This document shows positions 5,611-8,539 of a stretch of 8,539 nucleotides of DNA, piece after piece. The notes under the pieces were generated by a model. That model searched no databases, had not been told where the DNA came from, and saw nothing but the letters and a program-made list of their open reading frames with translations. Position numbers and translations under genes: made by a program. This DNA is from Ruminococcaceae bacterium UBA4306 (GTDB lineage Bacteria > Bacillota > Clostridia > Oscillospirales > Acutalibacteraceae): assembly GCA_002394725.1 (NCBI GenBank), contig DGUQ01000095.1, forward strand, positions 1 to 8,539, given 5' to 3'. How positions within the stretch are numbered: position 1 is the first letter of the stretch; every line of letters begins with the position of its first letter.

Positions 5611-5678
5611 GTTATTGTGAACACACTTTCAGTGAGCACGAAAACGGTCACAGCGAACGACGACGTAGGAGGGATTCT

Positions 5679-6158
5679 TTGGCGAACAGTAAAGGAAAGA
5701 ATACGGTGTCCGTAGTGGAAGGGATCGCAGCGCCGATCGCGGAGGACTTAGGACTCAGGATCTGGGACGTGCGTTATCTCAAGGAAGGCTCGCAGTGGTT
5801 TTTGCGGGTGTTCATCGATAAGGACGGCGGCGTCGATATCAACGACTGTGAGAAGTTGTCCCGTGCGCTGGACGCGCCGCTCGATGAAGCCGATCCCATC
5901 GCGGGCGAGTATATCCTCGAGGTCAGCTCCCCCGGTATCGAGCGTGAGCTGATCCGACCCGAGCACTTTGAACAGTTCATCGGCGCGGATATCATGGTCA
6001 AGATGATCCGGCCGCTCGACGGCATCGGCAAAGAATTCAAAGGTGTTCTGACAGCATTCGAGGACGGGATGGTGACCATCACCGACCACAGCGGCGAGAA
6101 CACCGTGACCGTCAGCAAGAAGGACGCGGCGTATATCAAGCTGGACGACTTTGACTAG
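5679..6158 (+). CDS. rimP: Ribosome maturation factor RimP
   Basis: Cytoplasmic factor needed for maturation of the 30S ribosomal subunit. I chose the TTG at 5679 because AGGAGGG (5667-5673) lies directly upstream and the resulting 159 residues match the family. The same frame is open upstream to a GTG at 5586, but that extension is Arg-rich, unlike RimP, and has no ribosome binding site. The N-terminal alpha/beta domain covers about residues 8-85 and ends in the family signature LEVSSPGIER (80-89). The Sm-like beta-barrel C-terminal domain follows and ends TVSKKDAAYIKLDDFD. It is the first gene of the rimP-nusA-ylxR-ylxQ-infB operon. A repeat element begins three bases after its TAG stop and separates it from nusA. 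Confidence 0.94.
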   Translation: MANSKGKNTVSVVEGIAAPIAEDLGLRIWDVRYLKEGSQWFLRVFIDKDGGVDINDCEKLSRALDAPLDEADPIAGEYILEVSSPGIERELIRPEHFEQFIGADIMVKMIRPLDGIGKEFKGVLTAFEDGMVTITDHSGENTVTVSKKDAAYIKLDDFD

Positions 6159-6160
6159 AG

Positions 6161-6295
6161 CAGGCTCCCTTTCCTAAGGGAGCTGTCGCGAAGCGACTGA
6201 GGGTTGAATCAGGAAAGCGTTGCAATTACGACATCTTATCATACGCGGCAACCCTCCGCCCCTATTGGGGCACCTCCCTTAGAAAAGGGAGGCTC
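6161..6295. repeat. MITE-like element with ~45-bp imperfect terminal inverted repeats, between rimP and nusA
   Basis: The left arm (about 6162-6206) and the right arm (about 6249-6293, inverted) align along their length, both ending in GAGGGTTG/CAACCCTC. Each arm holds two mini-hairpins. Left: GCTCCCTT (6164-6171) with AAGGGAGC (6176-6183), and GTCGC (6185-6189) with GCGAC (6193-6197). Right: GCCCC (6258-6262) with GGGGC (6267-6271), and CCTCCCTT (6273-6280) with AAGGGAGG (6285-6292). The roughly 40-bp centre is AT-richer and non-coding. No T-run follows any stem, so it should be transcribed through. I recall similar elements as common in gut Clostridia, but could not search. No clear target-site duplication is visible. 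Confidence 0.75.
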
Positions 6296-6342
6296 ATAAG
6301 GTTTCAATATTCAATTTATATAGAAAGGTCTGATTTGGAAAA

Positions 6343-7425
6343 ATGGCAAGCAATAAAGAGCTCTTTGAGGCGCTGCGGCTCCTTGAAAAAGAGAAAGGAA
6401 TCCCTGCTGAGTATATGATCACTCAGATCAAAAAAGCGATCATCACCGCCTGCAGAAACCTCTACGGCGGCAACGAAAATGTAGAGATCAAGATGGACGC
6501 GGATAAAAACACCTTCTCCGTCAAGCTGCTCAAGACAGTCGTCGAAGAGGTGGAGGACGAGAACTACGAGATCTCCCTGGAGGACGCCAAGCTCATCTCC
6601 AAGCGCGCCGCTGTCGGCAAAGAGATCGGTATTCCGCTCGAGCCCAAGCAGTTCGGACGTATCGCGGTACAGACCGCGCGTTCCGTCATCCGTCAGGGCA
6701 TCCGCGACGGCGAGAAGGATCAGATGCTCGTTGAGTTCCAGTCAAAGGCGCAGGAGATTGCGACAGCGACCGTAGAGCGCGTCGATCCGGTCACCGGCAA
6801 CGCGACGCTGAAATTCGGCAACGCGGTTACCGTGCTGCCCAAGTCCGAGCAGATCGAGGGCGACCGCCTCTATGAGGGCGGCACCGTCAAGGTGTATGTC
6901 GCCGGCGTGAAAGAGACCGAACGTGGTCCGCGCGCGATCATCTCGCGTACCCATCCCGATTTTGTCAAGAGATTGTTTGAGAAAGAGATCCCCGAGATCT
7001 ATGACGGCACCGTTGAGATCAAGTCGATCTCCCGTGAGGCAGGCTCCCGTACCAAGATGGCGGTCTTCTCCGAGGACAGCGAGATCGACGCCGTCGGCGC
7101 CTGTATCGGTACACGCGGCGCGCGCGTCAATACCATCGTCGACGAGCTGTGCGGTGAGAAGATCGATATCGTCCCCTACAGCGACGATCCTGCCGCGTTC
7201 ATCGCGGCAGCGCTCTCTCCGGCAAACGTCGTCAAGGTCGAGCTCGCCGAGGACGGTACCAAGGCGTGCAAGGCGACGGTTCCCGACGGTCAGCTCTCTC
7301 TGGCGATCGGCAACAAGGGTCAGAACGTCAGACTGGCGGCCAAGCTGACCGGCTACAAGATCGATATCCGTCCCGAATCCGGTTTCTGGGGCGAGGATAC
7401 ACAAGACGACAAGGAAACCGAATAA
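6343..7425 (+). CDS. nusA: Transcription termination/antitermination factor NusA
   Basis: An RNA-polymerase-binding factor that controls pausing, intrinsic termination and antitermination. It has 360 residues, typical for Gram-positive NusA, which lacks the C-terminal acidic repeats of E. coli. The order is: N-terminal RNAP-binding domain (about 1-125, with ITQIKKAIITACR and AKLISKRA); S1 domain (about 135-200, TATVERVDPVTGNATLKFG); KH1 with IGTRGARVN (GxxG at 256-259); KH2 with IGNKGQNVRLAAKLTG (GxxG at 323-326); and a short acidic tail. The ATG at 6343 has a poor ribosome binding site: GAAAGG is about 15 nt away and GGAAAA is weak. This is unusual beside the strong sites of its neighbours, and may follow from the repeat element inserted just upstream, or from translation being tuned. 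Second gene of the operon. Confidence 0.95.
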   Translation: MASNKELFEALRLLEKEKGIPAEYMITQIKKAIITACRNLYGGNENVEIKMDADKNTFSVKLLKTVVEEVEDENYEISLEDAKLISKRAAVGKEIGIPLEPKQFGRIAVQTARSVIRQGIRDGEKDQMLVEFQSKAQEIATATVERVDPVTGNATLKFGNAVTVLPKSEQIEGDRLYEGGTVKVYVAGVKETERGPRAIISRTHPDFVKRLFEKEIPEIYDGTVEIKSISREAGSRTKMAVFSEDSEIDAVGACIGTRGARVNTIVDELCGEKIDIVPYSDDPAAFIAAALSPANVVKVELAEDGTKACKATVPDGQLSLAIGNKGQNVRLAAKLTGYKIDIRPESGFWGEDTQDDKETE

Positions 7426-7487
7426 ATACTGATTGATGTTTCGGGGATCATCCTGCGAAACTATCAGACAGTAAGAGGTGAATCTTT

Positions 7488-7751
7488 ATGGCTGAGCGAA
7501 AAATACCGCTTAGGAAATGTATCGGCTGCGGTGAGATGAAGGATAAGCGCACGCTGGTCCGCATCGTCCGCAACAAGGAAGGCGAGATCTCCGTTGACTT
7601 TACAGGCAAAAAACCCGGTCGCGGCGCGTATATATGTAAAAACGTTGCATGTCTGAATAAGGCGGAAAAGGCAAAACGCCTCGAACGCGCTTTTTCGACC
7701 AAGATCGAGCCTGAGATCTACGATACCATGAGGAGAGAAATCGGTGAATAA
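7488..7751 (+). CDS. ylxR: YlxR/RnpM family RNA-binding protein (DUF448)
   Basis: A small basic protein of 87 residues. The family motifs are RKCIGCGE near the N-terminus (Cys11, Cys14) and the signature GRGAYIC (44-50); with Cys55 there are four cysteines that could bind metal. In Bacillus the homologue has, as I recall, been linked to RNase P and renamed RnpM, with a wider link to control of translation genes; nothing in this sequence tests that. The ATG at 7488 follows AAGAGGTGA with a 6-nt gap. It lies 62 bp after nusA, and its end overlaps the next gene by 8 bp, which implies translational coupling. It keeps its conserved place between nusA and ylxQ. Confidence 0.92.
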   Translation: MAERKIPLRKCIGCGEMKDKRTLVRIVRNKEGEISVDFTGKKPGRGAYICKNVACLNKAEKAKRLERAFSTKIEPEIYDTMRREIGE

Positions 7752-8046
7752 CGACAGATTACTGAGTTTTCTCGGCATATGTAAGCGAGCAGGGATGCTG
7801 CTCTCCGGCGCTGAGACCGTCACCAAGGCGGTCAATGAGGGGAAGGCACAGCTCGTGCTGTACGCGGCGGATGTATCCGAAAACAGCTTAAAAGGCGTTT
7901 TGAGAGCGGCTGACGCGCATCACGTCACCGCAAAAAGGATTCCGCACGGAAAAGAGGAGCTGAGCTTTGCGCTCGGCAAGCACTGCGGCATCGTCTGTAC
8001 GACGGATCCCGGCTTTGCCAAAAAGATGATCGATCTCACAAACTAA
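7744..8046 (+). CDS. ylxQ: YlxQ, L7Ae-family RNA-binding protein
   Basis: A 100-residue member of the L7Ae/L30e/S12e family, whose members bind kink-turn RNA; related to YbxF. Its N-terminal part is LSFLGICKRAGMLLSGAET, followed by AVNEGKAQLVLYAADVSEN, the usual signature of bacterial L7Ae-like proteins. The start is GTG at 7744, inside the last codons of ylxR (8-bp overlap), with AGGAG at 7731-7735 and an 8-nt gap; no better ATG exists. The stop TAA (8044-8046) is immediately followed by the infB ribosome binding site. The operon place is conserved; the cellular role is not well settled. Confidence 0.9.
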   Translation: MNNDRLLSFLGICKRAGMLLSGAETVTKAVNEGKAQLVLYAADVSENSLKGVLRAADAHHVTAKRIPHGKEELSFALGKHCGIVCTTDPGFAKKMIDLTN

Positions 8047-8058
8047 GGAGGAATTACC

Positions 8059-8539
8059 ATGGCTATTATGATTAAATATAAAGTCAAAGAGGTGGCCACT
8101 GACCTTGACGTCACGACCAAAGAGGTTGTATCCGTGCTCAAAGAAAAGCTCGGCGTCGATAAAAAGGCAATGACGACCTTAAACGAAGAGGAGCTCAACT
8201 TCATCTTCGATTACTTTACACAGAAGAACGCGGTCAGCGATCTTGCTCCGTATTTTGCGGTACGTGATCAGGCGATCAAGCAAAAGGAGGAAGAGGCGGC
8301 ACAGCGCAAGGCGGAGGAGAAAAAGCGCCGTGAAGAGGCGAAGGATCAGCTGCGTCCCGATTCCGCGAAGAAGGGCGGAAAAGCACAGACTGCGCCTGAA
8401 CAGCCTAAGAAGGAAAAGGCAGACAGGACCGCGGATATCGACCTGAAATCCGAGATTAAGTCTAAGCGCGGCACCGGTCGTATCGTCGATACCGGCGCGG
8501 CAGAGGTCAATGTCGACCGCTATAACCAGAAATATGATG
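8059..8539 (+). CDS. infB: Translation initiation factor IF-2, N-terminal part (3' end outside window)
   Basis: The ATG at 8059 has a strong site AAGGAGG (8045-8051) directly after the ylxQ stop, with a 7-nt gap. The frame stays open to the window end (160 codons plus one base). The first about 55 residues (KYKVKEVATDLDVTTKE, then VVSVLKEKLGV) are the IF2_N helical domain. Residues about 75-125 are a Lys/Glu/Arg-rich linker (KQKEEEAAQRKAEEKKRREE), as usual in IF-2 before the GTPase core. The GTPase and initiator-tRNA-binding domains lie beyond the window. IF-2 places fMet-tRNA on the 30S subunit. Its position at the end of rimP-nusA-ylxR-ylxQ makes the call secure even without the G domain. 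Confidence 0.93.
   Translation, partial: MAIMIKYKVKEVATDLDVTTKEVVSVLKEKLGVDKKAMTTLNEEELNFIFDYFTQKNAVSDLAPYFAVRDQAIKQKEEEAAQRKAEEKKRREEAKDQLRPDSAKKGGKAQTAPEQPKKEKADRTADIDLKSEIKSKRGTGRIVDTGAAEVNVDRYNQKYD

Noticed and set aside
5586..5678. Upstream extension of rimP to a GTG at 5586
   Set aside because: Arg-rich extension absent from RimP, start inside a leader hairpin, no ribosome binding site; TTG at 5679 has AGGAGGG.
6742..7404. 220-codon minus-strand frame opposite nusA
   Set aside because: Antisense shadow of nusA, whose domains are unambiguous on the plus strand.
1..8539. CRISPR array, tRNA/rRNA gene, prophage, defence or toxin-antitoxin system
   Set aside because: No spaced direct repeats, no cloverleaf or rRNA sequence, and all sizeable genes belong to housekeeping or transport families.

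Overview
This is an ordinary chromosomal stretch of a Gram-positive anaerobe, most likely a gut-type Clostridia (Bacillota; a Ruminococcus/Oscillospiraceae-like genome is a guess). The evidence is the gene order rimP-nusA-ylxR-ylxQ-infB, a NusA without the C-terminal acidic repeats, strong AGGAGG-type ribosome binding sites, near-consensus sigma-A promoters, and several small palindromic repeat families between genes. I see no tRNA, rRNA, CRISPR array, transposase, phage or defence gene, and no plainly new multigene system. The interest lies in regulatory DNA and repeats.

Layout. (1) 1-1622: C-terminal part of a glycogen phosphorylase entering from the left. (2) 1623-1876: intergenic DNA with a palindromic repeat, a bidirectional terminator and a tandem array of four mini-hairpin units. 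(3) 1877-2305, minus: an Rrf2-family regulator with three cysteines at IscR-like positions. (4) 2468-3514, plus: mnmA (tRNA 2-thiouridylase), divergent from the regulator, with its own promoter. (5) 3529-3693: an inverted-repeat element and the mnmA terminator. (6) 3700-4245, minus: an ECF transporter S component. (7) 4303-5235, minus: cysteine synthase (cysK), read from a perfect TTGACA-N17-TATAAT promoter through a leader of about 190 nt. (8) 5527-8539, plus: the start of the rimP-nusA-ylxR-ylxQ-infB operon, with a MITE-like element inserted between rimP and nusA; infB runs off the right end.

How the parts fit. The Rrf2 regulator, mnmA and cysK all belong to sulfur or Fe-S metabolism. The same dyad, CTAC-N7-GTAGG, lies on the -10 region of the regulator's own promoter and just downstream of the cysK promoter. 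This suggests the regulator represses itself and cysK (inference). The right half is the conserved transcription/translation operon: ribosome maturation (RimP), transcription elongation/termination (NusA), two small RNA-binding proteins and initiation factor IF-2.
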